Source of the DNA: Acidimicrobiaceae bacterium
Lineage (GTDB): Bacteria; Actinomycetota; Acidimicrobiia; Acidimicrobiales; RAAP-2
Direction of reading: 5' to 3'
Assembly: GCA_003141095.1 (NCBI GenBank)
Contig: PLKM01000039.1
Coordinates: 35,285 to 99,284, forward strand
DNA: 64,000 nucleotides
In this document: piece by piece, positions 27,457-36,474 of the stretch
How positions within the stretch are numbered: the stretch's first letter is position 1
Layout: the number at the start of each line of letters is the position of its first letter
The notes under the pieces: generated by a model
Databases searched by the model: none
What the model was told of the DNA's origin: nothing
Seen by the model: only the letters and a program-made list of their open reading frames with translations
Program-made: the position numbers and the translations under genes

Positions 27457-28053
27457 GTGGACCTTCAACACTTACTCAGCCAACGCCGGATGGTTCGGTC
27501 CTTCGACGGCACCCCAGTTGACCCTGACTGGCTCGACGAATACTGTGCCAGCGCGCTCTGGGCACCGAGCGCTGGCAATAGCGCGGGCGTTCGAATGCAC
27601 ACAATTGATTCTGAACTCGTTGCAGGCTACTTTGACGTCGCCACCGACGAGCAGTGGCGCCGGACAGCGAGGCGGGCCGAGGGCCTGCGAAGGGCGGGCG
27701 CCGTCGTGCTCGTCACCTCGCGCCCCCAGGACTACGTCGCACGCTACGTCGAGCCCGACAAGGCCTCATCGGGTCTCGGCGAGCACAGCGCCTGGCCGAT
27801 CCCCTACTGGCACGCCGACGCCGCGATGGCGACGATGGCGCTGCTCTTGTTGCTCGAGGAGAGTGATTGGCAGGCCACGCTCTGGGGTAATTTTCGAAAC
27901 GCTGAACGCGTGCTCGCGTGGGCCGGCATTGAAGACGAGGTGCTTTTTGGTGCCGTTCTCATTGGCAAGGCCGACGGGAACGACGTTCCTTCATCGTCGC
28001 TTGCCCGCAGTGTCCCGTCGCGCGCGTCGCGGGTGCGCCGCATCCGGGGCTAA
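27457..28053 (+). CDS. Nitroreductase-family flavoprotein
   Basis: 198 aa, GTG start. Seen: QHLLSQRRMVRSFDGTPVDP at the N-terminus (the R-x-x-R-x-F FMN-binding pattern), ALWAPSAGNSAGVRMHTI, and LLLLLEESDWQATLWGNFRN, matching the FMN-dependent nitroreductase fold. Usually homodimeric, NAD(P)H-dependent reductases of quinones, nitro compounds or other electrophiles. The physiological substrate is unknown. Divergent from the MoeB-like gene; its 3' end overlaps the aminopeptidase gene by 4 bases on the opposite strand. Confidence 0.85.
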   Translation: MDLQHLLSQRRMVRSFDGTPVDPDWLDEYCASALWAPSAGNSAGVRMHTIDSELVAGYFDVATDEQWRRTARRAEGLRRAGAVVLVTSRPQDYVARYVEPDKASSGLGEHSAWPIPYWHADAAMATMALLLLLEESDWQATLWGNFRNAERVLAWAGIEDEVLFGAVLIGKADGNDVPSSSLARSVPSRASRVRRIRG

Positions 28054-29555
28054 TCCTCTTCGACCTCAGCCACCGCCGAGAGAAACTCGACAATGGTGCG
28101 CGCACTGAACGCCGTGGCGCCCTTGGTCGTGTAGCCGCGACTTTGCTCGGCTCGCCCCGGACCGGCGATGTCGAGGTGGACCCACGGCCGTCCATCGGTG
28201 AATCGCCGCAAGAGCAGGGCCGCTGAAATCGCTCCCGCTCGTTGTGGCTTTCCGATGTTCTTCATGTCCGCGACATCGGACTCGATGTGTGACTCGTAGT
28301 TCCTTACCAGCGGCATCCGCCAGAGCTGCTCGCCACTTCGTGCGCTGGCGGCGCTGAAGTAGTCGGCGAGCTCGTCAGTCGAGGCGAACAGTGCCCCGAC
28401 CTCATCGCCCAACGCCACCGCCTGGGCGCCGGTGAGCGTGGCGACGTCAACAATGGCGTCGGGGTCCGCCTCAACCGCGAGACTCAGTCCGTCAGCCAGA
28501 ATCAGCCGTCCCTCGGCATCAGTGTTGAGCACCTCGATGGTCATACCGTTTCGAATGGTGAGTACGTCACCGGGTTTGGTGGCTTTCTCGCCGGTCATAT
28601 TCTCCGCCATGGGCGCAATCGCGGTGATGCGCACGGGTATCTTTAGCTGGCTTGCAATGGAGAGCGCGGCCATGACCACGGCGGCGCCCGTCATGTCCGT
28701 CTTCATGGTCATCATGCCCTCGCCCGACTTGATCGAAAGTCCACCCGAGTCGAAGGTCACCCCCTTGCCGACCAACGCCACGTGCGCGAGCGGCGTCCCG
28801 GGCTGGGGGTCGTACATCGCGTAGACCAGTCGGGTGGGTTGGCCCGAGCCCTGCCCCACGCCCAGCAGACCGCCGAGGCCCTCCTCTTTGATCTTGGCCT
28901 CGTTCCACACCTCCACGCGTACGTACGGATCCTCTTCGAGTCTCTTGAGCACGTGCTTCGCGAGGTCCTTCGGCGCCAAGTGGCCCGCCGGCGTATCGAT
29001 CAGACGCTTCGCCCAGTTGACGCCCTCGGCGACGATAGCCCCTCTGGCGACGCCTTCGGTCACCTCATTGTGCGTGTCGACGCTCGGCAACGGCGTACCG
29101 AGCGGCACCACGTCAAACGTGACGTCGCCCAGGGGCTTCTTGTAGTTGTACGACGCGAGCAGAGCCCCTTCCACGAGAGCCTGGGCGGCGGCATGAGGAT
29201 CTTCTATCCCGTCGGTCGGCAAGAAGAACGCCACCGATCCCTCGCCCGCGTTGGCGACCGCGGCCGCACCGGCGAGCCGGAAGCTCTCGAGATTGTTGTA
29301 GCTCGCGCCGAGACTGATGAGAGCGACGTTGGCCTCGCCGATCGATCGCAAGAGCACCGAGCTGCCCGGTTCCTCTTTGAGCCCTTGTTGCGCGCACCAC
29401 TCCCTCGAAAACGTACGGGGCAAGTCGTAGCCGCCAAGCGTGGTGGGCACGGACTCCGCCACCACGGCCACGCCGTCGCCAAAGACCACGGGAACGGCCG
29501 CCGTTGGCTGCTGAGCCCCTTCGACGGGCGCGGAAAGTCGAGCGGTACGCGACAT
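28050..29555 (-). CDS. pepA: Leucyl aminopeptidase (M17)
   Basis: 501 aa, normal for PepA. Two-metal exopeptidase removing N-terminal residues from peptides. Seen: GKGVTFDSGGLSIKSGEGMM and KTDMTGAAVVMAALS (metal ligands and catalytic Lys), and the family signature NTDAEGRLILADGLSL. N-terminal macro-like domain about 1-160. ATG at 29555 with AGAGGA at the right distance. It lies 15 bases downstream of the cobalamin adenosyltransferase gene on the same strand, so the two are probably co-transcribed. Confidence 0.95.
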   Translation of the reverse strand: MSRTARLSAPVEGAQQPTAAVPVVFGDGVAVVAESVPTTLGGYDLPRTFSREWCAQQGLKEEPGSSVLLRSIGEANVALISLGASYNNLESFRLAGAAAVANAGEGSVAFFLPTDGIEDPHAAAQALVEGALLASYNYKKPLGDVTFDVVPLGTPLPSVDTHNEVTEGVARGAIVAEGVNWAKRLIDTPAGHLAPKDLAKHVLKRLEEDPYVRVEVWNEAKIKEEGLGGLLGVGQGSGQPTRLVYAMYDPQPGTPLAHVALVGKGVTFDSGGLSIKSGEGMMTMKTDMTGAAVVMAALSIASQLKIPVRITAIAPMAENMTGEKATKPGDVLTIRNGMTIEVLNTDAEGRLILADGLSLAVEADPDAIVDVATLTGAQAVALGDEVGALFASTDELADYFSAASARSGEQLWRMPLVRNYESHIESDVADMKNIGKPQRAGAISAALLLRRFTDGRPWVHLDIAGPGRAEQSRGYTTKGATAFSARTIVEFLSAVAEVEED

Positions 29556-29570
29556 GTGATTCCTCTCTTC

Positions 29571-30110
29571 TTAGTGAACTCGAGCGGTACGGTGGTGCGG
29601 CCCCTCGGCCCAACGGGCCATGGTCCACGCTAAGTCACTGAGGCGATTGAGATAGCCAACCACCATCGAGCCGTCGAGCGGATAGCCCACCGCTATGCGC
29701 TCGGCTCGGCGGATAGCGGTGCGCGCCACGTCGAGCGCGGCCGATAACTGGTTCTCACCGGGTACGACGAACTCCTTGGGCATCTCAATCTCTGCAGAGA
29801 GTGCGTCGATCTCGTTTTCCAATCGCGTAATCATCTCGCTCGTGACGAGCGACTTCTCGGCGGTGAGCTTGTGACGATTGGCGGGCAGTGTCGCCACTTC
29901 AGCCATCAGTACCCAGAGGTCGCGTTCGACGGTGATAAGGAGTTCGTTCAATCGACTCTCGGGCTCGCTCAGCGAACGCGCCCAACCGAGTGCGGCCTGC
30001 GCCTCGTCAACGGCGCCATTCACTTCAATCGGGTCCGAACTCTTCTCGACGCGGCCTCCGAAGTAAAGTCCCGTCGTGCCATCATCGCCATCTCGCGTAT
30101 AAATCTTCAC
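29571..30110 (-). CDS. PduO-type cob(I)alamin adenosyltransferase
   Basis: 179 aa from GTG at 30110 (VKIYTRDGDDGTTGLYFGGR), the conventional start of this family; the track's GTG at 30170 would overlap the divergent metH. Transfers the adenosyl group of ATP to cob(I)alamin. Seen: TRDGDDGTTGL nucleotide loop, EVNGAVDEAQAALGWARS, FVVPGENQLSAALDVARTAI with RRAERIA, and YLNRLSDLAWTMAR. The divergent neighbour is B12-dependent methionine synthase, which uses methylcobalamin. Adenosylcobalamin made here would serve mutases, possibly including a methylmalonyl- or ethylmalonyl-CoA mutase outside the window. Confidence 0.9.
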   Translation of the reverse strand: MKIYTRDGDDGTTGLYFGGRVEKSSDPIEVNGAVDEAQAALGWARSLSEPESRLNELLITVERDLWVLMAEVATLPANRHKLTAEKSLVTSEMITRLENEIDALSAEIEMPKEFVVPGENQLSAALDVARTAIRRAERIAVGYPLDGSMVVGYLNRLSDLAWTMARWAEGPHHRTARVH

Positions 30111-30159
30111 ACCGTCAGCGTAGTGACATCGGCTCTCGCCCGGGTAGCCTGATAGTCCA

Positions 30160-33100
30160 ATGGAGTCCACCGTTCGTCTACCTTTTGCCCGTCCGACTTC
30201 GAACGACCCCTACCTGGCCGCGCTCGCCGAGCGAGTGCTCATCTACGACGGCGCCACGGGGACAAATCTCCAGATTCAAGATCTCTCGGCCGACGACTTC
30301 GGCGGCCCGGACTTCGAGGGCTGCAACGAGATCCTGGTGATCACTCGCCCCGACGCTATCGAGCGACTTCACCGCTCGTTTCTGGACGAAGGGGTCGACG
30401 TCATCGAGACCAACTCCTTTGGATCGTTCTCCGTCGTCCTCAACGAATACGGGATCAGCGAGCGGGCCCACGAGCTGGCCCTGGCCTCGGCCTCGATTGC
30501 GCGTCGCGTCGCCGACGGTTACGCCAGCCCCGGCTCGCCCAGGTTCGTGGCTGGATCAATGGGACCGGGCACCAAGTTCCCGACCCTCGGCCAGATCACC
30601 TACGACGAGCTCTCGGCCAGCTACGAAGAGCTGGCCTACGGGCTCCTCGAGGGCGGTGTCGACCTCTTGCTGGTCGAGACGATGTTTGACTTGCTGTCGG
30701 GCAAAGCCGCCATCGCCGCTTGTCACCGTGCCATGGCCCGCCATGGGCGAATTGTGCCCATCCAGGCCCAGGTGACGATTGAACTCACGGGACGCATGCT
30801 GCCGGGCACCGAGATTGGAGCCGCGATCACCGCGCTCAATCCATTGGGTATTGACCTGATTGGTCTCAACTGCGCTACCGGTCCCGTCGAGATGTACGAG
30901 CCCCTTCGTCAACTCTCAGAGACCGCCCCGATGCCCGTGGCGTGCCTACCCAATGCGGGACTGCCCAGCGTCGTCGATGGCAAGATGCACTACGACCTCA
31001 CGCCGGACGCTCTCGCCGAGCATCTGGTCAAGTTCGTGAGCGAGTACGGCGTCGAGGTGGTGGGCGGTTGCTGCGGCACGTCGCCCGAGCACATCAGGAG
31101 AGTGATCGAAGCTGTTCGCCCCCTCAAGCGCGCGCTTCGAGCGCCGGTGCTCGAGCCGGCGGTGGCGTCAATCTACGCACCCACCGCGTACAGCCAAGAC
31201 CGTTCCGTGCTGCTCGTTGGCGAACGTACGAACGCGAACGGCTCGAAGAAGTTCCGTGAGGCCATGCTCGAAGGCGACTGGGACATGTGCGTTGGCATAG
31301 GACGGGACCAGATCAAAGAAGGCGCCCACATACTGGACGTCTGCGTTGACTACACCGGCGCCGATGGCGTAAGCGACATGAACGAGATCATGAGTCGCCT
31401 CGCCACCCAGTCATCGGTCCCGATAATGGTCGACACCACCGAAACGCTCGTCGCACGCCAAGCCCTCACCTGGCTCGGAGGCAAGGCCATTTTGAACTCG
31501 GTGAACCTCGAGGAGGGCGACGGTCCGGGAACCCGGCTTGACGGCTTCCTTTCCCTCGCGGCCGAGTTTGGAGCGGCGGTGGTCGCCACGTGCATTGATG
31601 AGGAGGGCCAGGCTCGAACGGCTGACTGGAAGGTGCGCGCCGCGACCGCAATCGTCGATCTGGCCGTTCGCCGCTACGGGCTCAGCGCCGAGGACATCTT
31701 CATCGACCCGCTCGCCCTACCGCTTTCGACGGGCATGATTGATTCACGTCGCGACGGAATCGAAACCATCGATGCGATTCGCCGCATCAAGGCTGAACTG
31801 CCAGGCGTGAGGACCATCCTCGGGCTTTCCAACGTCTCGTTTGGTCTTAATCCCGCGGCTCGTCAGGTCCTCAACAGCGTCTTCCTGCACGAGTGCGCCG
31901 AGGCGGGTTTGGACGCCGCTATTGTTCACGCGTCAAAGATCCTGCCGCTGCACCGCGTTGATGAAGAAGTTCGCCGAGTCTGCCTCGATCTCATTTACGA
32001 CCGCCGCAGCGACGACTACGACCCGCTGACCGAGCTGCTGCGCATTTTCGAGGGCGTATCGACGTCGTCGACGAGCGGCCCTTCCCTCGACGATCTGCCA
32101 CTGAACGAGCGGCTGCGTCAGCGAGTCATTGAAGGCGCGCGCGTCGGGCTCGAGGCCGATCTCGAAGTGGCGATGTCGGACGGCATGTCGCCCCTCGACA
32201 TCGTAAACGAGATCCTGCTCGACGGAATGCGTGAAGTCGGCGAACTCTTCGCTTCAGGTGACATGCAGTTGCCCTTCGTCCTGCAAAGTGCAGAAACCAT
32301 GAAAACGGCCGTCGCCTACCTCGAGCCCCTTATGGAGAAGAGCGACCAGGGCGGACGCGGGCGCGTCGTGCTCGCCACCGTGAAGGGTGACGTGCACGAT
32401 ATTGGCAAGAATCTCGTCGACATCATCTTGACCAACAACGGCTACGAGGTCGTAAACCTCGGCATCAAGGTGGGAATCAATGAGATGCTGAGCGCGGTCC
32501 AGGAACACAAGGCTGACGCCTTGGGTATGAGCGGACTGCTCGTGAAGTCCACCCTCATCATGCGAGAGAACCTCGAACTGATGAACGACCGGGGCATGGC
32601 GGACCTTCCCGTGCTACTCGGAGGCGCGGCGTTGACGCGAACCTTCGTCGAGCGCGATCTTCGAGAGATCTACCAGGGAAAGCTCTTTTACGGCAAGGAC
32701 GCCTTCGAGGGCTTGCGCGTGCTGGACCGATTGGGCGAGCTGCGAAAGTCCGGTGAAGAGGATCCGAAGTTCGGCCGCGAGATCTCCGAACGAAAGGTGT
32801 TTCGACGAATCCGAGGTCAGGCCGGCGAGGCCCCCGCGGGACTGCCCCGCCGCAGCCCCGAGGTGGAAGAGGACAACCCGATCTTCGTACCACCGTTCCT
32901 CGGCAGCCGCGTTGCCAAGGGCATGTCCGTGGACGAGATCAGCGACTACCTCAACCTCACGGCCCTCTTTCGCAATCAGTGGGGATTTCGCCCGGAGAAC
33001 GGTGAGGACGACCCCGCCTTCAAGGAACGCGTTCGCGCGACGCTGCGCGAGCAGCTCGCGATCGTGAAGGAAGACGACCTGCTGATTCCCCAGGTCGTCT

Positions 33101-33666
33101 GGGGTCACTTCGCCGCCGCGTCGGACGGCAACGATCTGGTGCTCTTCTGCGATGACACCCGGGCCAGCGAACTCACGCGATTCACGTTTCCCCGCCAGCA
33201 CCAGATGCCCCACCTCTGCATCGCCGACTTCTTTCGCACCGTCGAGAGTCCCGACCACGACTACGCCAGTTTCATGCTGGTCACCATGGGCTCGCGCGTG
33301 TCCGAGCGTTGTCAGGAACTCTTCGCCGAGAATCGCTACACCGACTACTTGATGTTGCACGGTCTGGGCGTCGAAATGGCCGAAGCACTCGCCGAACTCT
33401 GGCACAAGCGCATTCGTCAAGAGCTGGGCTACGCCGAACAGGACGGACCCACCTTGACCGGCCTCTTTCGTCAGCAGTATCGAGGAGGACGCTACTCGTG
33501 GGGTTACCCCGCCTGCCCCGACCTCACCGACAACGCCAAGGTGGCCAACCTCTTGGAGGCAAGCCGCATCGGTGTCAGCGTGTCCGAGGGGTTCCAGCTC
33601 CACCCCGAACAGACCACCGACGCCATCATCTGTCACCACCCGATGGCGAAGTACTTCGTCGCCTAG
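30160..33666 (+). CDS. metH: Cobalamin-dependent methionine synthase
   Basis: 1168 aa with all four modules. Homocysteine domain about 1-335 (IYDGATGTNLQIQDL at the start; zinc Cys pair in VVGGCCGTSPEH). Methyltetrahydrofolate domain about 350-640 (VGERTNANGSKKFREAMLEG). Cobalamin cap and binding domain about 650-880 (DVHDIGKNLVDIILTNNGYE, whose His is the lower axial ligand, near residue 747). Reactivation domain about 910-1165, AdoMet-binding, with the YRGGRYSWGYPACPDLTDNA signature. Methylates homocysteine to methionine. ATG at 30160, 49 bases from the divergent adenosyltransferase; no B12 riboswitch fits in that space. Convergent with lipBA at the 3' end with a 6-base gap. Confidence 0.97.
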   Translation: MESTVRLPFARPTSNDPYLAALAERVLIYDGATGTNLQIQDLSADDFGGPDFEGCNEILVITRPDAIERLHRSFLDEGVDVIETNSFGSFSVVLNEYGISERAHELALASASIARRVADGYASPGSPRFVAGSMGPGTKFPTLGQITYDELSASYEELAYGLLEGGVDLLLVETMFDLLSGKAAIAACHRAMARHGRIVPIQAQVTIELTGRMLPGTEIGAAITALNPLGIDLIGLNCATGPVEMYEPLRQLSETAPMPVACLPNAGLPSVVDGKMHYDLTPDALAEHLVKFVSEYGVEVVGGCCGTSPEHIRRVIEAVRPLKRALRAPVLEPAVASIYAPTAYSQDRSVLLVGERTNANGSKKFREAMLEGDWDMCVGIGRDQIKEGAHILDVCVDYTGADGVSDMNEIMSRLATQSSVPIMVDTTETLVARQALTWLGGKAILNSVNLEEGDGPGTRLDGFLSLAAEFGAAVVATCIDEEGQARTADWKVRAATAIVDLAVRRYGLSAEDIFIDPLALPLSTGMIDSRRDGIETIDAIRRIKAELPGVRTILGLSNVSFGLNPAARQVLNSVFLHECAEAGLDAAIVHASKILPLHRVDEEVRRVCLDLIYDRRSDDYDPLTELLRIFEGVSTSSTSGPSLDDLPLNERLRQRVIEGARVGLEADLEVAMSDGMSPLDIVNEILLDGMREVGELFASGDMQLPFVLQSAETMKTAVAYLEPLMEKSDQGGRGRVVLATVKGDVHDIGKNLVDIILTNNGYEVVNLGIKVGINEMLSAVQEHKADALGMSGLLVKSTLIMRENLELMNDRGMADLPVLLGGAALTRTFVERDLREIYQGKLFYGKDAFEGLRVLDRLGELRKSGEEDPKFGREISERKVFRRIRGQAGEAPAGLPRRSPEVEEDNPIFVPPFLGSRVAKGMSVDEISDYLNLTALFRNQWGFRPENGEDDPAFKERVRATLREQLAIVKEDDLLIPQVVWGHFAAASDGNDLVLFCDDTRASELTRFTFPRQHQMPHLCIADFFRTVESPDHDYASFMLVTMGSRVSERCQELFAENRYTDYLMLHGLGVEMAEALAELWHKRIRQELGYAEQDGPTLTGLFRQQYRGGRYSWGYPACPDLTDNAKVANLLEASRIGVSVSEGFQLHPEQTTDAIICHHPMAKYFVA

Positions 33667-33672
33667 AGGTTG

Positions 33673-35298
33673 CTAGCGCCTCGTCGGCGCACTCACCGGC
33701 GTGGCGTCACTCAGTGCCTCTCGGGCGTGATAACTCGACCTGGTGAGCGGTGACGCCTGAACGTGCTTGAGGCCCAGCCGTTCGCCCCGCACGGCGAGTT
33801 CATCGAACTCAGCGGGCTCCCACCAGCGAGCCACCGGAAGATGCTGCTCGGTCGGTCGCAGATACTGGCCAATGGTCGCAATGGAGACGCCCACCGCCGC
33901 CAGGTCCGCCAGGGTCTCTTCCACCTCTTCGGGCGTTTCACCCAGACCGACCATCATGCCCGACTTGGTCGTGAGCCCCGACGCCACGCTTCTGGCGAGC
34001 ACGGTAAGCGAGCGGGCGTAGCCCGCACTCGGTCGTACGGCTCGCTGCAGGCGAGCCACGGTTTCAATGTTGTGGTTTACGACGTCGGGACGCGAATCGA
34101 GGATCAGGGCCAGCGAGTCGACGTCACCCTTCAGGTCACTGATGAGGACCTCGACATTGGTCTCCGGCGATCGCTCGCGGATCGCGAGGACCGTCGCGGC
34201 GATGGCCGCGGCCCCCCCGTCGTCGAGGTCGTCGCGGGCCACGCACGTGATGACGGCGTGGGCGAGCTTAAGGCGCACGACGGCTTCGGCGACCCGCTCG
34301 GGCTCGGTGGGATCAAGGGCGAGAGGCTTACGGGTGTCGATCAGGCAGAAACCGCAGGCCCTCGTGCATCGTTCGCCATTCACCATGAAGGTGGCCGTGC
34401 CACTCGCCCAGCACTCGAAGATATTGGGACACCCCGCCTCTTCGCAGACCGTGACGAGCCGCAGATCCTGGGTCAGCGTGCGCAGCGACTGATACTCCTC
34501 GCCCATTCGAGCCTCGATGCGCAGCCACTCGGGCTTACGAGAGTGCAGTGAGATTCCGGCGTCCGGGTCGACGCCGGCCTTGCGAAGCCTGCGCAGCAGC
34601 GGACGCTCACTCGACGTCGTCGAGGCACTGCGATCAACGCGCGCCACTGAACCGGGTCCTCCGAGGCGAGCGGACAGCTCGTCACCGAGACGCTCCTCGA
34701 CCTCCACCGATGTGACCCCGAGCCCCAAGGACTGCAACGACGCCACCGGCTTATCGGGAATGCCACAAGGGACAATGACCGAGAAACCCGAAAGATCTAT
34801 GTCGACGTTGAGCGCCACGCCGTGCAACGTGCGCCGTGCACCGCTTCCATTGCGCTCCGTTCGCACGCCCACCGCAGCGATCTTTGCGGGTCGTCTCTCC
34901 AGGTGCGCCCAGACCCCGGGATAACCCTCGAGTCGCCCGACGTCGCCCAAGCGGCCCCCGGGGTCCACACCCCTCACCGTGGCGATGACGGCATCCTCCA
35001 GATGAGCGACGTGGGCTTTTCCGGCCGAGGGATCGTCCGTCACCGTCACAATCGCCCACGCCACCACTTGGCCCGGGGCGTGGTACGTCACGTCGCCGCC
35101 GCGGTCCGCGTCGACGACGACGGCGTCGAGCTGGGCGGGCGGAACCAAGAAGTGCTCCTCTTGGGTTCGAATCCCGCGCGTGTACGTCGGCGGATGTTCG
35201 AACAACAAGACGTAGTCATCGCTCGACTGCATGAGCGCGCGCTGCAGATCGTTGGCCTCGGCGAAGGAGATCCGTCCCAGATGACGTCGGCGAAGCAT
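33673..35298 (-). CDS. Fused octanoyltransferase-lipoyl synthase (LipB::LipA)
   Basis: 541 aa, one uninterrupted frame. Residues 1 to about 215 are LipB: FEHPPTYTRGI, the RGGDVTYHAPGQVVAW substrate loop, AKIAAVGV with the catalytic Lys (about 139), and VPCGIPDKPVASL with the catalytic Cys (about 178). Residues about 250-541 are LipA: RKPEWLR, auxiliary-cluster cysteines in CEEAGCPNIFECW (about 285, 290, 296), radical-SAM CTRACGFC (about 311, 315, 318), and the C-terminal SPLTRSSYHA. LipB moves octanoate from ACP to the E2/GcvH lysine and LipA inserts the two sulfurs; here one chain carries both. The start codon directly follows the upstream E2 stop, so translation is coupled. All visible catalytic residues are intact. 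Confidence 0.95.
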   Translation of the reverse strand: MLRRRHLGRISFAEANDLQRALMQSSDDYVLLFEHPPTYTRGIRTQEEHFLVPPAQLDAVVVDADRGGDVTYHAPGQVVAWAIVTVTDDPSAGKAHVAHLEDAVIATVRGVDPGGRLGDVGRLEGYPGVWAHLERRPAKIAAVGVRTERNGSGARRTLHGVALNVDIDLSGFSVIVPCGIPDKPVASLQSLGLGVTSVEVEERLGDELSARLGGPGSVARVDRSASTTSSERPLLRRLRKAGVDPDAGISLHSRKPEWLRIEARMGEEYQSLRTLTQDLRLVTVCEEAGCPNIFECWASGTATFMVNGERCTRACGFCLIDTRKPLALDPTEPERVAEAVVRLKLAHAVITCVARDDLDDGGAAAIAATVLAIRERSPETNVEVLISDLKGDVDSLALILDSRPDVVNHNIETVARLQRAVRPSAGYARSLTVLARSVASGLTTKSGMMVGLGETPEEVEETLADLAAVGVSIATIGQYLRPTEQHLPVARWWEPAEFDELAVRGERLGLKHVQASPLTRSSYHAREALSDATPVSAPTRR

Positions 35299-36474
35299 CT
35301 AGCGCTCGCTCTCCAGGTCCATCCCCGCGAGTAGTTCAGCGACCCGCTCCAGATAGCTCGCCGCCGACACCGGCTCGCAGATACGGTGGTCGAACGAGAG
35401 GCCGAGCACCAGGCGACGGCCGATTTCAATCGACGTCGCTCCGTCTTTGGTGACGACGACCGGCTCGAGTCGAACCGCCCCGACGCTGAGCACCGCGACC
35501 TCGGGTTGAATGATGATGGGCTCGACCCACAAGGTGTGCTCGCTCGGCGCGCCCACGATGGTGAAAGTACCGCCCATCAGATCGTCGGTCGTGAGTTGGC
35601 GCGACGCGAGCCGATTCGCGAGTTCACTGACCCGCCGGGCCAGGGCTCGAAGGGTGAGGCCCGCGGCGGCGTGCACGACCGGCACCAGCATCCCGTCGTC
35701 AGCCACGTGGCGCATGAAGCCCAGGTTCACCGTGCGGTGCACCACGAGCACCTCGCCCTGGAACGTGGCGTTGAGATAATCGAATTCAGCCAGAGCTCGC
35801 ACCGCGGCGAGACTGACCACCATTTCGTCGGTGATGGCCACTCCGTCGCGCGTCGCTCGACCGAGCCGGTCGAGTTCGCCAAAGACAGCGCCATCGATCT
35901 CAATGGCCACGAACCCGTGCGGCGTGGACTGGGCCGACGCCGAGAGGTGCTGGCCCATCCGACGTCGTCCGTTGGAGAGCGGGACCACCACTTCCTCGGT
36001 GGGTCCGCTCGCCACCGCGCGCTCGGCGTCGCGGCGAGTAATCGATCCTCCCGGACCGGAACCTCGAAGCGTCGACGGCTCGACACCACCGTCGCTCAGG
36101 ATCCGGCGCACCACTGGCGATACGATGAGGCCATTCTGGGCGGCCTCGTTGACGTTCGCCGCGCGAGGCGGCTCCGTCGCGGTCGGTTTCGAGGCTGGCG
36201 ACGTTGGTTCGTTCGCTGTTGGCGCGCCTCCGGCTACGGCGTTCTCGTCGATTACCCCGACGCGCGCGCCGGTTTCGACGGTGTCACCCTCGCCCGCCAA
36301 GATCTGCACGAGCACCCCAGCCGCCGGAGAGGGCATCTCCGAGTCAACCTTGTCGGTCGAAACCTCGAAGAGCGGCTCGTCACGGGCTACGGCGTCGCCC
36401 ACTTTCTTGAACCACTGCGTAATGATTCCTTCGGTGACCGACTCACCAAGCGAGGGGAGCGTTACATCAACCAA
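35299..36474 (-). CDS. 2-oxoacid dehydrogenase E2-like protein with altered active site
   Basis: 391 aa. Lipoyl domain about 1-75 (GESVTEGIITQWFKKVGDAV, lipoylated Lys in VSTDKVDSEMPSP), linker, peripheral subunit-binding domain about 117-153 (IVSPVVRRILSDGGVEP), then an E2-type core about 165-391. The usual catalytic DHRxxDG motif reads DHRICEPVSAASY: His is kept, but Asp-Gly is Glu-Pro. The conserved GTFTxxNxG loop also reads GTFTIVGAPSEHTLWVE. Compared with the intact E2 at 7587-8891, acyltransfer may be weak or lost. TTG start at 36474 (GAGGG upstream) overlaps the lpdA end by 8 bases. The stop abuts lipBA. Could be a BCKDH/OGDH-type E2 or a lipoyl-carrying scaffold. Confidence 0.85.
   Translation of the reverse strand: MVDVTLPSLGESVTEGIITQWFKKVGDAVARDEPLFEVSTDKVDSEMPSPAAGVLVQILAGEGDTVETGARVGVIDENAVAGGAPTANEPTSPASKPTATEPPRAANVNEAAQNGLIVSPVVRRILSDGGVEPSTLRGSGPGGSITRRDAERAVASGPTEEVVVPLSNGRRRMGQHLSASAQSTPHGFVAIEIDGAVFGELDRLGRATRDGVAITDEMVVSLAAVRALAEFDYLNATFQGEVLVVHRTVNLGFMRHVADDGMLVPVVHAAAGLTLRALARRVSELANRLASRQLTTDDLMGGTFTIVGAPSEHTLWVEPIIIQPEVAVLSVGAVRLEPVVVTKDGATSIEIGRRLVLGLSFDHRICEPVSAASYLERVAELLAGMDLESER

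Noticed and set aside
28782-29633. 283-aa plus-strand ORF
   Set aside because: Antisense to pepA and low in recognisable structure.
32614-33639. 341-aa minus-strand ORF
   Set aside because: Entirely antisense to the metH reactivation domain; no RBS or motifs.
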